A stretch of 64,000 nt of DNA from Chionis minor (taxonomy: Eukaryota > Chordata > Aves > Charadriiformes > Chionididae). Where the stretch lies: positions 1,904,306 to 1,968,305 of the forward strand of contig VZSF01010416.1 of NCBI GenBank assembly GCA_013398295.1, written 5' to 3'. Under the pieces are notes generated by a model. It was not told where the DNA came from. It saw only the letters and a program-made list of their open reading frames with translations, and did no database searches. The translations under genes and the position numbers were made by a program. Shown piece by piece: positions 1 through 12,546 of the stretch (position 1 is the first letter of the stretch; the number at the start of each line of letters is the position of its first letter).

Positions 1-1030
1 AAATATATATATATAAAGTTATTTTTTCTTTTGGTTAATTTATTATAAGTTGTAACACTTTGCTAGTTTTGTTTGTATATGTCTTAAAATGTTTTCTTAT
101 GATACTTAAGTGACAGAGGTATCAAGGTAACTTGTGTAGAAATATTGTTTGATATATTGTCATGTTTGTTGTGAATATTTTTTCTTACTGCACAGTAGAA
201 AAGAAAACAACTGGGTCTTTATTTTAATGTAATTCAGATTGGGGAAAACAGAGCTAAGGGAACAAAATGACTGAGGGGGTGCTCTCCCATGTCCAGTGCA
301 CTGATCATTTTAGTATGTTTGTGCTTTGTACGGTTATATATTTAAAACAAAAAAGGGTCATGCTCTTCCCTGAGTACTAGAAACAGTTACTCGCTATGCA
401 TAATCTAGTTGATAGTTAAATTTGCTATTGCTTTTCTTGTCTTGTTATATAAAATCTTTTCAATACAAGTTTAGTCTTAATGGTAATAAAACGTTATGGT
501 TATTTATAACTTGTGCTTATTTTGTGCATTTTTTCCATGCTATACCCACTAACTGCATGTAGACTAAGTATTGTTTTTTCACACTGAAGAGGCAAACTTT
601 TGTAGTAGACAAATAACTAAAGCAAAGGCTGCATCATAATTTTATCCGTTTTTTACTTTAACAATGTTAGATTTTAGTTTAAAGGAACACTCATTCAATG
701 TTCAGGGAAACCTTTATACATCATCTGCTATGAATGAGCGCAGTTTGCTGGGAAAGTTTTGATGCATTTGCTAAGCATTAGTGGGGAAGGCATGTCAGAA
801 TCTTTTCTCTACGATGTGTTTTACTATCTGAATAATAATAATAATTTAAAAAAATCTTTCTTAGGACCAGGCAGTTGTATACTTTAGTTATAATGAATGA
901 CTTCATGTTAACCTTGCTAGTTTAGATCATTTCTGAGGGAAAGTATTGTAAATGTTTTTTTCATAACCTTGTTGTGTTTGAATTATTTGTACTTTAATTG
1001 TCCAGACAATAAATGAAAGTGTGTAGAATG
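1..1030 (+). other. possible 3' UTR tail of an upstream gene
   Basis: This AT-rich stretch has no useful open frame. It has canonical AATAAA signals at 485-490 and 1008-1013. The second is followed within about 10 bases by a GT-rich run (AAGTGTGTAG), the usual arrangement of a vertebrate cleavage and polyadenylation site. A short AAT tract lies near 830-845. These features together suggest the distal 3' UTR of a plus-strand gene whose coding part lies left of the window. The gene cannot be identified, and AATAAA alone is frequent in AT-rich DNA, so this is an inference. Confidence 0.35.
1008..1013 (+). terminator. candidate polyadenylation signal AATAAA
   Basis: A canonical hexamer with a GT-rich downstream element at about 1017-1026. 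If 1-1030 is a 3' UTR, cleavage would fall near 1025-1035. The hexamer at 485-490 would be an earlier alternative site. Confidence 0.35.
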
Positions 1031-2640
1031 GCTATGGACTTTCCACCTTTTTAACTGTGTTCAGATGTTTTAGTAATCCCAGCTGCACCTCAAACGAGGT
1101 AGATGTTAGAGCCTGATTTCAGAAGCGAGGTCTTCAAGAGAGAAATGTACTAGTCAAACCAGATTGAGCGTATTCATTATTTGTTTTTCTTTCTGAAAGT
1201 TAGAAAGAATCTGCCATTTAATTTCAGATGTTGAACACCAAATACCTATCTGTAACTTTATTTGAATGTGGAAGATACCGACAGATTTCTACTATATACA
1301 GTATTTTTACACAATGAAAATATTAACTTGGTCAATATCAACACTCAACAAGAGTAGCGAGCAAATTTTGGCATTAATACAGTTTTTAAGCCATCATTTA
1401 GTTGGAATTTTCTATGAATATGCTATGAATGTCATGCAATATGAAACAGTGTACATATTATCTGCTGTACAACAGTTATATGTTCACATTCCAAATTTGA
1501 TTCTTTTCACCATGTTTTACAACTAGAGTTGATAACTTCTTTCAGTTGACTTGTTTGGATCCCATTAATACAAATATTCACTTCATGTTTATGTTCTGTA
1601 ACATATCACTAACTGAGAATATGTACCTTGTAAAACTGCAGCATTGAATTTCATAACTGAGATTAGGAAAACTATATCAGAGGGCTGGATGGACCATGTG
1701 GTTCTTCAGCTCCTTCACCTATTAATAAACTCGTGTTTTTGTGAGATTAAGTTACCATGTTCATTATAATAATTAATTTCAGGCCACAGAAGGAGTTTGT
1801 TCTTAAATTTACAGCTTGCTTAATTCATCCTTAAATCAACCTGACCATTCCGTAGTAAAATGCAGAAGTTATTAATTTGCTCCCTTCAAAGGTTTGGCTC
1901 TGGAAAACATCATTCTTCCATCTATATATGTATATATACACACTTGATATACATATATACATATGCTTTGTAACATGCACCAGCCCATTTTTAAAACGCA
2001 CTTTCCATTAAGAAAGAACCATGGGTAAATAGCATTTGTTATAAAATAACACTGTCTATATTAGAGCATTTGTTGGGCTCATTGCCTAATTTTTTTTACT
2101 CTTTTTTTCTTCTGTCTACCTTACACTGTCAGGGAAGTAACAAGATGAAAAATCACTGTACAGTCTTAAGTCCTCTTGAGGGAAACGTGTCTGTACACAC
2201 TGGCACTTTGCTGTTGACTTCAGAGAGGCCAGTTTTGATTCAGATTATTTTCCCCCTTAAAGTTTGGCTGCTGCTGTTACACATCTTTCGTGTGAGGTAC
2301 CTAGTTCTCTATTCTATACAGCTCACATAAGCTCACTCCTGTGAGCTGGATGAAAGCTCATATATGCGTATCATACAAGAACTTTCTTTACCAGATTTAT
2401 GGATCTGGGATGTAAAATTCACACCCTTTGAGAGTATCACAAGATGATTGCTGGATAAAAGTGGTCAGAGAGGGGCCTGTGTCCCATTACACAGATCCTA
2501 TGTGAGTGTTTCAGAAAGCCTTACTGAAACACAATTTCAGCCCAGCTGGAATCAGAACCAAATTTCACTAACACTCATTCAGAGTAATCAAGTTTTATAT
2601 TTCTTTCCTGAAAGGGTAATCACTCTTTCTGCAAATTAGC
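1031..2640. other. AT-rich non-coding stretch, no gene seen
   Basis: Only short, low-complexity open frames occur here. An alternating TATA/CATA-rich microsatellite-like patch sits at about 1918-1965. I see no recognisable repeat family, exon or RNA gene. Confidence 0.5.
1918..1965. repeat. TA/CA-rich simple sequence
   Basis: An imperfect alternation of TATATG, TATATACACAC and ATATACATATATACATATG. It is a short degenerate dinucleotide microsatellite with no coding content. Confidence 0.6.
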
Positions 2641-5600
2641 AAGGCTGCTGCATAAATGGAAAATCACCTGGGGGAGGGTGTTTCAAGTGTGTTCACTTTA
2701 TATTCCACTTCAGCCTACCTTGGGCACAGTAATGGGCTCTGAAGGAAGGAGGAGGAGAGCGTATGTGGGGAGTGATGGCTCCTGCACTCACCAGACCGGT
2801 GAGCTGCTCTCAGACTTTTGCTAGGGGAAGTCAGCTTGAATTTAGAGCAGCCACATGCAGATGAATACTCTGGTGCTGTTAATGGTTTCCATTGGGATGG
2901 TTGGGCAGGGGGCACAGAGCAGAGGCTGCTGCCTGGGTGCCTGAATCGGCCTCAGAATAATCAACAGGGAGAGGCAGAGCAAGAGGGTGCCCCGGGGACC
3001 CCCTTTCTCCACCACCGGTAGCGGGAGCCTGGCAAGGCTGTGAACTTGCACATCTCACTTGCATGACCGCCCAGAGATGAGGTAAAGGCAGGTCAGCATG
3101 TGATGACAGAAAAGATTTGCTCCCTGCCCTGGAGATCTTGCAGACTGAGCTCGCTGCACAGAAATAATTCATTGTGCATACAGAGCAAAATGAAAGGAGA
3201 TCAAATCCAGCATAATTTTATGAAAGCTCTGACATCTCAGACTAATCTGGTATCTCTCTTCTAAAAATAACTGACTTCTTAAACCAGAAAGATGTGATGG
3301 AGCCCATCCAGCTGAGCTTCAGGCGCTCATACAGGGGCAAATCACTTGGGGGCAAAGAAGAACTTTTGCAGGAAGGAAACAAAAAGCACCAACCACACAC
3401 AAAGATGCACCTACGCAGACCCCGTGGGGTGCTACTCCTGGCTATTGCTGCTGTGCAGCCCCCTGCCCGCATGCTGAAGAAACCACCTTCATCCTGGGTG
3501 AGCTGGGGCGGTACCCTCATCAACCAGAACACATACACTGGTGCAACAGGCACTGGGCAGACCTTTGCCAGAAACGTGGTATGCCACTTCAGCGTGCTCG
3601 AGACATTCAGATGGGATCAAGTGCAGTAAGGTACCAGGGTGAGCAGGAGAATGGAAACTTACTTTATGAAAAGAGTCACTGGCCTTAAATTGTTTCTATT
3701 CCCATAAACCAAAAACCTGTGTTTGAAAAAGCCTGTTCCCTGTAAATCCACCAGCAGTGGAAAGGGCTGTAGGAAGGAAAGCGACCAAAAAGATGCGTCG
3801 TCCAAAGGCAAACTAATCTGACTGGCCCACAACTGAAGACAAGAAATCAGACTGGTTCTTTCTGACTCCCAGGTTAGGAATTTTCTGAAAATCTCCTTCA
3901 GTAGAAATAACTGGGAGGATGGGGACGCAGAGACAGGCACACACACGAACTTAAATAGCCGCTTTTGAGACAAGGTTTGAAGTTCTGTCTACCACGCTCC
4001 TAAGGTATCACTGATATTTTTTAAACACCTGTCCAGCATGTTTCAAGGACTTTAAATATTTCATCTTGAATTTCATTCACATTTTAAATGTTATGGGGCT
4101 GCACATTATTCCTTTTGCAGTAGCAGAAAATAAAACCCTAAAACATCCATCCTATCCAGTCCACAATAAACCTCCAGGCTTAGAGCAGTAGGGTTTGTAC
4201 CTGCCAGTGCCTGTGACCCAACTACTCCTGCTTACTCAGGGGCAAACCCAAGCCAGGGCCGGTTCATTTCCTCCCCCCGCAAGATAAAAAGCAAACCACT
4301 GTGACCAGCGGAGCACTGGTACACCAGTATGTGTGGAAGCCCCTGGCATTGCACACTGCTTTGGGGTGGATGTGAGGGCTTTATTGACAAAGCAAGTGTC
4401 TTGTCCCCAAAACACTTCAGCCACCAGCCTCAGGGTCCCTTGTGCTGCCATGCACCCCCACCACAGGTGGCAGCCCCCCTGCACCCCGGTCCCCCTTGTC
4501 TGGCACGACACCCTCGCCATAGCAGCTACCCGGATGGCTCCCGGCCAGCCCCAGGTGCCATGGGGACAGGAGCACACTGTGGGGACCCTCTGTTCAGGCC
4601 CATGTGGTGCGCAGCCACCCCCGCAGCCATCCTTTGCTGAACGTAAGGAATCGAACTGCCTAAATTTAATTTCTGATTAACCAGCCCTGTCTCACAGCAG
4701 CCATCACTTGGACAAGAGGAGGAGGAAGAGGCGGCAAATAAGTATCTTTGGCCTTATTTTATCCATCCTGACCACTTGCTTAACACCACAACCATTAAGG
4801 CCCTGGGTTCCCTCGCCCCTTCCAATGAGGATCCCATCCAAGATGAAGCCCCATTTTCTGTGTCACACGAGGCTGCCGGAGCGGTCAGTGATGCGGGGCT
4901 GGCAACTCTGGAATTCTCTGCTCAGCCTCACATTTCTCTCTTTCTCCTCCGTGACCCAGAGGTGCAGCTTGGCACAGGTGCAAGCCACCAGCGACTGCGT
5001 TCACAAACACATGAGACTTTGTCAAATTAGGAGGAAACAAAAACAAAAATCCCCTAAACATTGCAAAAAAACATAAGCAATGCCATTGAAAGAGCAATAA
5101 TTTAAAAATAAATCCTGGATAAGGAAAGAAACCCACCCAAGGAAAAGGGGCTTTAATGTCTGCGCTGTGTATCACTCAGGGCGGCTGAATCGCCCCAGCA
5201 ACCTTTTTCTTAGCAACATCTGGGGAACCTGAAACGGAGGCCCAAAATACTTAATTTCATTTAAGTGACTTTTAAACACACAAGATCATTAGCTCTCCAG
5301 TCTGCACATCAGAACTGACTGGAGCTGCCATGATCCATTTGCTTTAAAGCAGCACTTAGACTTTTCTTCCTTTACATTTTGTTGGAATTGCACAGGTCCC
5401 GACAAAATGATATGCAAGAATTAGCTTTTTACGAACAATACAATTCTGATTTTAAATCAGCTCATGAGACACTTAATTAATTTTGTAGGATAAGGAATCT
5501 GTTGCAAATATACAGCAGTACACCCACACATCACCATCTGCTGTGGAGAATTAAATGTACAACTCACAAATGAAATCCTGCAAAGTTGGTGCAAAAAGGT

Positions 5601-6245
5601 CCTTGCTTGAATTTAAACAAGGCTGTGGAAACCTGCAAACACATTGCAAAAGATCATGAAAACAATAACAAATTTGTCCATCTGCGAGTCAGTTCTAGGC
5701 GGGTTGGGTTTTTGTTTTGGGTTGTTTTTTTTTTATATTGATGTATTTGCAATAATTGTTGCAGCTCATAATGCAAATTGTGTAAAGTGTATTTGAGCTC
5801 TTCTGGACAGAACAAAGTAATTCATGGAGGTGCTCCCAACAGATTCTGTCACATTATGCTGGGTCTTCTATGTTTAGGGGGGGAAAGAAAAAGAAAAAAA
5901 AAACCAAGAAACTCCTTTTTTTTAAATAGTCAATTTAGCCACAGTTCTGAAAAAAATTGGCAAATGTGGCAATTGTTGTGGATGTTTTATTATTAGAATT
6001 ATTAACAAACACTGTTCTACTGAAGTGAGGAAAAATAAACATCAACAACTACTGCTGCCATGAAAAAAAACTCTAGCAAACACAAATATCTGTATCCCTT
6101 TGACTCCCCTGAAGCCAAGCATTCATTTTCTACTTTTGCCTCCTTTTTTTTTCTAACAAACCGATTTGAAATGTGCTCTTAATTTTACACCTAGTAGAAC
6201 CACATGATATTAAGTCACGTCTCCTGCTATTCTGTACTGAGGAGA

Positions 6246-6267
6246 TGGCTATGAATCTTCATAGCCA
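6246..6267. repeat. short near-perfect palindrome
   Basis: TGGCTATGAA at 6246-6255 and its exact reverse complement TTCATAGCCA at 6258-6267 are separated by two bases (TC). Ten paired bases is more than expected for an arbitrary site but not unusual in 64 kb. No function is implied. Confidence 0.7.
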
Positions 6268-7218
6268 AGAAAGGCAGTGAAGTCTCCTGACCTAATACAT
6301 GCCAGTAAAACCTGTGGTTAGGTACGAGAAGGCTGGAGCAGCCCGAAAGAGCGGCTCTTTCTACAGCTGCATCTCCTGCTTTTCCGTGCTGAGCACTAAC
6401 CGCCAGGACAGCTCGCTGGCAGCCGCAGGCTGTAAATGAGCCCCAGACTTGCTCCTCACACTGTCGCCAGCTGGATGCCTCCAAAAAGTTGTGTTTTGCA
6501 GCATTAGGATGACTGAAGCCATACCAGCGGTCCCCAAAATATAGACACCCTTCTTTTTTTTGTTTTTTTAAATAGAGTGACAGGAAAACATGCTGACATT
6601 TTCTCTGGTTACTACTTCGTTTTATTAACTCAAGAGCTATAAACACACTGTCTCAAGGCACACACCTATGATGCTACCAAGCCCATCAGCCTCTGGAATT
6701 CCACCTGCACATCCCCAAAATCATGAGGGTACGTAGGAAATACAAGATACAGCATTCCTCTGCCTCAGCCAAAAATTGCTCTGGCTTGGTGTACTTATGT
6801 TTATTTGGAAAATGAAAATATTTGCTAAACCTTTTCTGAGATGCATGTGCTTTTTTAACATGTACTTGTTCCCTCACACACCTGGGAAATACTCTCAGTA
6901 CACACACACCGAGTACAATTTATGCTAAGGGGCCTGTTACATGTTTAACTCCAATAAAGTGTATCCATAATTAAGAAACGCAGCATCAGAGGTACAACGT
7001 GCATGTAAATTTGCAGAAAGGATTCTATCAACTGAACCAATGTCGCTAAAGACTATTTAAAACCACAACCTAATCAGAAAGCTACACATATATATGTATT
7101 TATATCAATATCACAAAACCCTTTGACATCCTCAGCACTGCTAACACTCTGACTAGAAACCGACTTAACACAGCTGCCTTGGGCACACTTGCATGCATAA
7201 AAAAATCAAGTGACTTGA

Positions 7219-7403
7219 TTAATCAGTTGAAGTTGCTGAATCACGGGCTTGCAGCCGTGCCTGCATAGCCTTGGCTATCAACAGGAAACCATCAGCGTGG
7301 GATTTAGATGAATTTCTATCACCTGGTCCACCTGGACCTGTATGGCCCTTATCTTTGCCAGCATTTTTAGGAGAAATAGAAGCGCTGCCCTGAAAAATGA
7401 GCC
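7219..7403 (-). other. candidate terminal coding exon, unidentified protein
   Basis: Read on the minus strand, two possible acceptors occur: after CCCCTTTGACAG (exon from 7403) or after CATTTTTCAG (exon from 7389). From 7389 an open frame of 56 codons runs to TAA at 7219-7221. It has a Gly/Pro-rich, collagen-like patch (HTGPGGPGDRN), then a helical-looking tail (GFLLIAKAMQARLQAR) ending SATSTD. I do not recognise the protein. The bias-free composition and the acceptors argue for an exon; the lack of a confirmed partner exon in phase argues against. It could be a chance open frame in G+C-richer DNA. Confidence 0.25.
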
Positions 7404-7879
7404 CTGTCAAAGGGGTGGAAGTGTGTGTATGAGTCCAAAGGTAAGTGTCAAAAGGGAATTGGATCTTAGAAGAAAAGGTAGGAAAGCTGTGAGAATCCAC
7501 ATGGAAACCACCACCAGCAAAAGCGGCTGGAGGCTCCAGGCTGCCAGGCCATGCCAAGGAGCAGCTGAAGGTGGATCCCAACTTCACTAAACTGTGTTTG
7601 AAATTCAGCAGTACCACCAAGGAAAGAGCAGGAAGGAATGAGGAACACGTGACATGGCTGGGGATGGGAAGCAAAAGCAGCCAGGCAGCCTATCTAACAG
7701 AAAATGGCATTCTCAAAGTCACTGTAGCACCAGAGCAGCCATACCAGGAAAATGGGAGCACTTCTGGGTCTCTGGTGCATGTACTGTCTTGCCAGGAGTT
7801 TTCAAAGATCAGAGAGCCTGGGGAAAAAAAGTGCTTTTCCTTAACATACAAAGAGGATTTTTTCCAGGAAAAAAAGGAT

Positions 7880-8027
7880 AAATTTCTATGGGTTCTGTTT
7901 TATTTGACACTCACTGTGGAGGCTCTCTTCATGGCTTATCCTGCCCAGTGTTCTGCCAGCTTCACCTCTTCTTAGGAGGGCTGGAGGCTTTGGGAGAAGG
8001 AGCTTCCTTCCTGTTGTCAGCCTGCGT
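7880..8027 (-). other. candidate terminal exon with short 3' UTR
   Basis: On the minus strand a strong acceptor (a run of 12-13 T, then CCCTAG) precedes position 8027. The frame starting there reads TQADNRKEAPSPKASSPPKK then R and TGA at 7962-7964, a basic Pro/Ser/Lys tail typical of protein C-termini. An AATAAA lies on the same strand at 7899-7904 with U-rich sequence beyond it, so a 3' UTR of roughly 80 bases is possible. A donor-like GTGAAG at 7965-7960 would instead make a 62-base internal exon (7966-8027). The protein is not recognised. No expression or homology evidence is available. Confidence 0.28.
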
Positions 8028-8148
8028 CTAGGGAAAAAAAAAAACTCAGAAACAATTCACTGTGCCCTGCAGGGTCCCTCTACAGCAGTGCTGCTCTCTG
8101 GCCATGTGAGCCAGACAGGAATGGTGCTTTTTGTCATTGTGTTCAAAC

Positions 8149-8242
8149 CCTCCCATCCAAAGATTGCTATCCTTCAGCTGGATCTTTAGGTGAGATAAAC
8201 AGCCACCGCTCTGCTGAAGGACACTGGCCCGGTTGCTTTCTG
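8149..8242 (-). other. candidate internal exon, unidentified protein
   Basis: The minus strand shows a good acceptor (TTTCTTGATTTCCTAG) before 8242. The following frame is open to 8046 and begins AESNRASVLQQSGGCLSHLK. The only nearby donor is a weak GTTTGA at 8148, which would leave an intron of about 120 bases before the 8027 exon, short but possible in birds. The product is not recognised, and the weak donor keeps confidence low. Confidence 0.18.
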
Positions 8243-11104
8243 CTAGGAAATCAAGAAATGTTTGGTTAAAGAAACAAAACAAAACCAAACAAATAAAATA
8301 TCAGATGAAGACCTGGTGAGAGCTGGAGAGCCAGAGCCTGTAGCTGCTGCCTTCTCCAGCGCCTCTCTCCCACCTGCCCACACTGCTCAGCAGACCAAGG
8401 ATGTGATGGGGAGGAAAGGCCTCAGGCAACCAGTTCAGGCAGGCTCAGAGGGGTCCCTGGAGGAGACCATTCCTCAGTTGCTGCCGCCTTTTCACCCTGC
8501 AGACCGTAACAGAGAGAAGCATGATGACACATTTGCCAAATCCTTCCTGCTAGGCGACTGGTCAAAGCTCTTGCTTTGCTTTTTTAGAGCATGAGCAAAG
8601 TCTCCTTGAATGAGTGTCTAGAATAAAAGGAAGAGGAGGGCAAGCAGTGTTTGTGGCAAACCTCTTATGTTTCCTCCACAGTGTGACTCTGCTGCACTTG
8701 TGAATGATCATGTTAACACAGATTCGGGTTCATGTGCCAGTAATGGAAGAGATTGTCAAACCGCTGTAGCTTATCTATTAAAATAGCCAGAGTAATAATA
8801 ACATGTCAGCCAAATTTAAAAGAAGAGAAGATGCTGCACAGGTTGTTCACCACCTAAAACCAGTGTATCTTTGGCTACGCACAGATACATTTCAATATGA
8901 ACTGACTCTGTGTGTATTTTCAATATTAAAAGATAAAATACTGTTCTATGCCATGTTATAAACTAAGTTTGTGCAATGGAACAGATTTTTACAGCTAAGT
9001 TAAAACCTCTTGAGAATAAGAGGTTTATAATGGAAATGCTGACAGACTCTTAACTATAGCACTGGGATCTCTCTTGCTATTATGACCAGATAAACCAACA
9101 AGGTAATTCAATGTAGCGTTCCAGCTCCGAGACGCTAACACACTCCTTCTGGTCCCAGGTGCTGAGGGAAAGTTAAATATAAAACTTAATAAAACTACAG
9201 TGACTGACTACAGGGCTGGATGGTTGCCCCTGCACCAGGGAAAGGTGAATTTCTCTCCTGGGGAGGTGTCTGAAAGGCAGCTGGTGACCGGCTGGTTCAA
9301 GTGCAAGTGGTGGCTGAAGCCTTCCAAAGTTTTCCTCAGCTAAAGGCAAATGGCTGGCTGAAGTCAAAAAAGCTGCAAGAATCAAACCCAGTTGCTGCAC
9401 ACCCATCAGACCAAAAAATTAATAGAAATGCAAAGCACTTCAAACATACCGACCACACCTCCACACAACAGGTGCTGGGGGCACAAGCAGCACTCACAGA
9501 GCAGAGACCTGCCATCTCTCCCCGCAAAATTGCCCAGAACTCTTCAGTTTAGCAACTCAAGTGCTGGGGAATCCAACTCCACTCAGAAAGCAATAGCTAG
9601 AGGGAAGCTTAGGTGTGGATGGGCTTCAATCCTTGTTCTGTTTCCAGAGTCTTTCCCCTGGGCGGGAGGTAGCCGCTGGGTTGTGCTAAGTTAGTTAGCA
9701 TGGCGGTTCTCCAGCGTGTGTCCAAACAGATGACAAAGCTGCCAGCAGCAGAAGTGTAGTTCATGCCATGCTTTAACACCCAGAAAACTTTGCTGCTCCT
9801 TTTTGTGCCATGTATAAAATTAGTGAGACTACTAGGAGGGGCACGTGCTGCTTCTACCTACACATAAAATCCTCAGCAAACTTCCTGAGGTTGGTGGGCT
9901 GGTTGCACTGCCTATTGTCAAGACCGTCTGACATTTCCAATTACAAGACTCTACTTTCAGCTGCTTATAACTGTCATATTTTGACCAGTAACTTGTCATT
10001 TTCCATCCTGGGCATCTGCCTCAGGCTGAATTTTTTTGGAAAGCTTCAGCCAAAACAATATAGCTATTCCCAAGGGCAAGGCCAGGGAACAATGCACTGT
10101 TTTGTAATGGTAAAAGAGAAAAAGAACTGACATCCTCTTCTTTAAGATGCACCACGGGTCCTCACAGTTTGGTTAGGGGAGTAGAAACTTAGTTAAATTG
10201 TGACCTTTGCATTAAGGATGTGCCTTTTCATTACTGCCATGAAAATCTGTGCGAGTGTAGCTAAGTGAAAACATTTAAAAAAAAAAAAATCCAATCCAAC
10301 TTCCTCAGCAAAGATTTTTTTTTCAGTGGGAATCCTAAAAACTCTGAGGATCCTGTCCTGCTGGGCTTGTCTTGCCCTTTGGCTTATCTGGAGTGGGGTA
10401 GCCCCATCCCACCAACCTGTCAGCCCAGAGAAGCTAATTCCCTTTGCAGCACTCACCACAGCGCAGGCTCGCGGACTCGCCGCCGGGAGTTATGTGGGAT
10501 GTGTTATAATGCCTGGCTAGAGACTCGGAGCAAGATACTGTATGCCCACGGTCACGGCTTCTCACCACTACGCTCTGAGTGCAAAGACCACCTGTGTTCT
10601 GGCATCAGGACCACGAGGGGAACAAATTCAGTCACATTGGCACAGAAGAAAGGAGGCTTGGGCCAGGATCCTAGAGGAACTGCAGCCATGAGGAAAAGAC
10701 GTTTAGACAAGTCTGATGGGCTGGGTGAAGATGGTGGGACAGAGCAGCTGTGCAGGTGTGGGAAGCCTGCTGCTAAGCAGAGAAGGGGACTGAACCTCCG
10801 GAAATGAACGCAAACACCGGGGACTGGCACTAGCCAGGCAAAGAGATGGAGCAAGAAAAGACAGAACCAGAACAAGGATGAGATGCAGGGGAATGGGCAG
10901 AATGATTTGCATCCACCAGAGCTGCTGGCTTTTCAGGATGGGGAACAGGATCCAGGATCCTGAGTCTCACCACCAGGAGGCTGCCAGAAAGAGCTGTGAG
11001 ATCCCGCCATGCCCAGTCGGAAATGGCAGGTTTTACAGCTCCTAGCTCGGCATGGCTCTTCCCGGGTTCACAGCCCACCAGCAGGAGCTGCAGCTGGAAG
11101 TGCT

Positions 11105-11235
11105 CCGCACTCTGGAAATCAGATGCCAAAATGAATAGCATACATTTAGCAACCCTATGCGAAATGTCTGGGTTAAACGACCTTCCCAGGCCCACAGAGC
11201 AGGCTTTTGGCAGAACCCAGATCTGCAGGGCACTA
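11105..11235 (-). repeat. MIR/CORE-SINE-like remnant
   Basis: The plus strand reads like the reverse complement of an amniote MIR-type SINE: a run resembling 'gaggttaa..gacttgcccaaggtcacacag' (GGTTAAACGACCTTCCCAGG here), then GGCAGAACCCAGATCTGCAG, which corresponds to the conserved 'ggcagagccgggattcgaacccag' segment. The copy is heavily diverged and without clear ends. The assignment rests on remembered consensus. Confidence 0.45.
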
Positions 11236-12529
11236 TTCGGATGGCTGAACCAGGACATCATCCTGTGCCCAGCTGCATTCATCACAGCCCTCTCAACTTC
11301 CACAGCAAATGAAACAGGGACCTACAGAAAACACCATTGCTTACTAACCTGTCCTCTTAATCCATCCCAAATGCCAGCCTCTCCTGTACCGAGCGCGGCA
11401 GAAAGAACATGTGACGCTAAAACTGCAGCATGATTTACATGCACAAGCCATGCAGGGATTCCCTAAATTTTGAGTATGGGAATTTACAATCCTTCACTAT
11501 GTCCTTTGAACACAGAAATCCAGGAGACAGAAAATGGAGGGTGTTTTCCTTCTCGAAAATTGTCTTTGAATGGTGCATCCTGCCTTTACAGAAAGCTGAT
11601 GTTTACTACTGCAATACATTTATTTTGAAACTCAGTTCATCTGCTGTAAGAAATTACTCAGACCATTAATTTTGGAAGCCAATGCTGAGAGATCACGAAT
11701 GTTAAGAATTCTAATTATGTTGGGTCTGGGAAATTTAATGAATAAAAGAGACTTTTCATAAGCATCTCAAGCCATAATATTTTAATGCTATTGGCATTAA
11801 TTAAAATATCTGGAATTTTTAAAGGAGCCTTTTCCTTCTCCCTTTAAACTTTTTACTTCTACCATCAGAACAGAAGCATCATTTTGTTAAAGCCACGAAA
11901 TATAATGTTCTTTGTGGCTGATCGTCTCATTTATAATCGTGCCATGGCAGGAACAACCTTTAGCTGAAATTTTGTTTATGCTTCAAAAATTCCCCCCTAG
12001 TAACTTCTTCCCCACCCCCTTCCCAAGCACTAGCAGGCCTGGATTTGTCTTCTGTGCAGGGACGGGAGGATAAAAGTCCAGGTGATTTGGCACCATACAA
12101 GGGACTGAACCCTTGGCGTCTGATTAATGATACTATCCATCTCAGAAGGTAGTGATTCCTTCCTTTAGAGCTTAGGGGAAAAAACAGACTAACCTTTGAA
12201 TTCGTATTTCATCATCTTCTGCTGACATTTGTGGCTTTCTGCAGGACACTGGGGCTGCAGCTCTCGGGCAGTCCTGGGGGCTCAGTGGCAGCAGCGCTGC
12301 CTTTCTTCACACACCAACCAACGCAGCAAACGCTCTGTGAAAGAAGGAAGGACCTGCTCTCCTCCAGCTGCTTTGTAGGCAAAGTGGGCTCACACAGGTC
12401 CAGTGCCGTGTCCAGCATGCCTGACAAAAGGGCTGGCTTTTTTCCGGGCCATCAATGCTCTGAGGTCTTGTGGAGCAGACTCATTCCCTGGCTTGGGAGT
12501 TCAAATGAGCTCAGAAAGATAAAAGGTGC

Positions 12530-12546
12530 TTTTTTTTTTTTTTTTT
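12530..12546. repeat. T17 homopolymer
   Basis: An uninterrupted run of 17 T with no retroposed 3' end beside it that I can recognise. Confidence 0.85.

Noticed and set aside
10265..10807. Longest open frame of the window (180 codons, plus strand)
   Set aside because: It begins within a poly-A/poly-T tract (KKKK, FFF residues), has no family resemblance, no splice or Kozak support, and overlaps a long minus-strand frame. Probably chance in G+C-richer DNA.
10830..11303. 157-codon minus-strand open frame
   Set aside because: It overlaps the MIR-like remnant at 11.1-11.2 kb and a similarly long plus-strand frame. No domain or splice pattern supports it.
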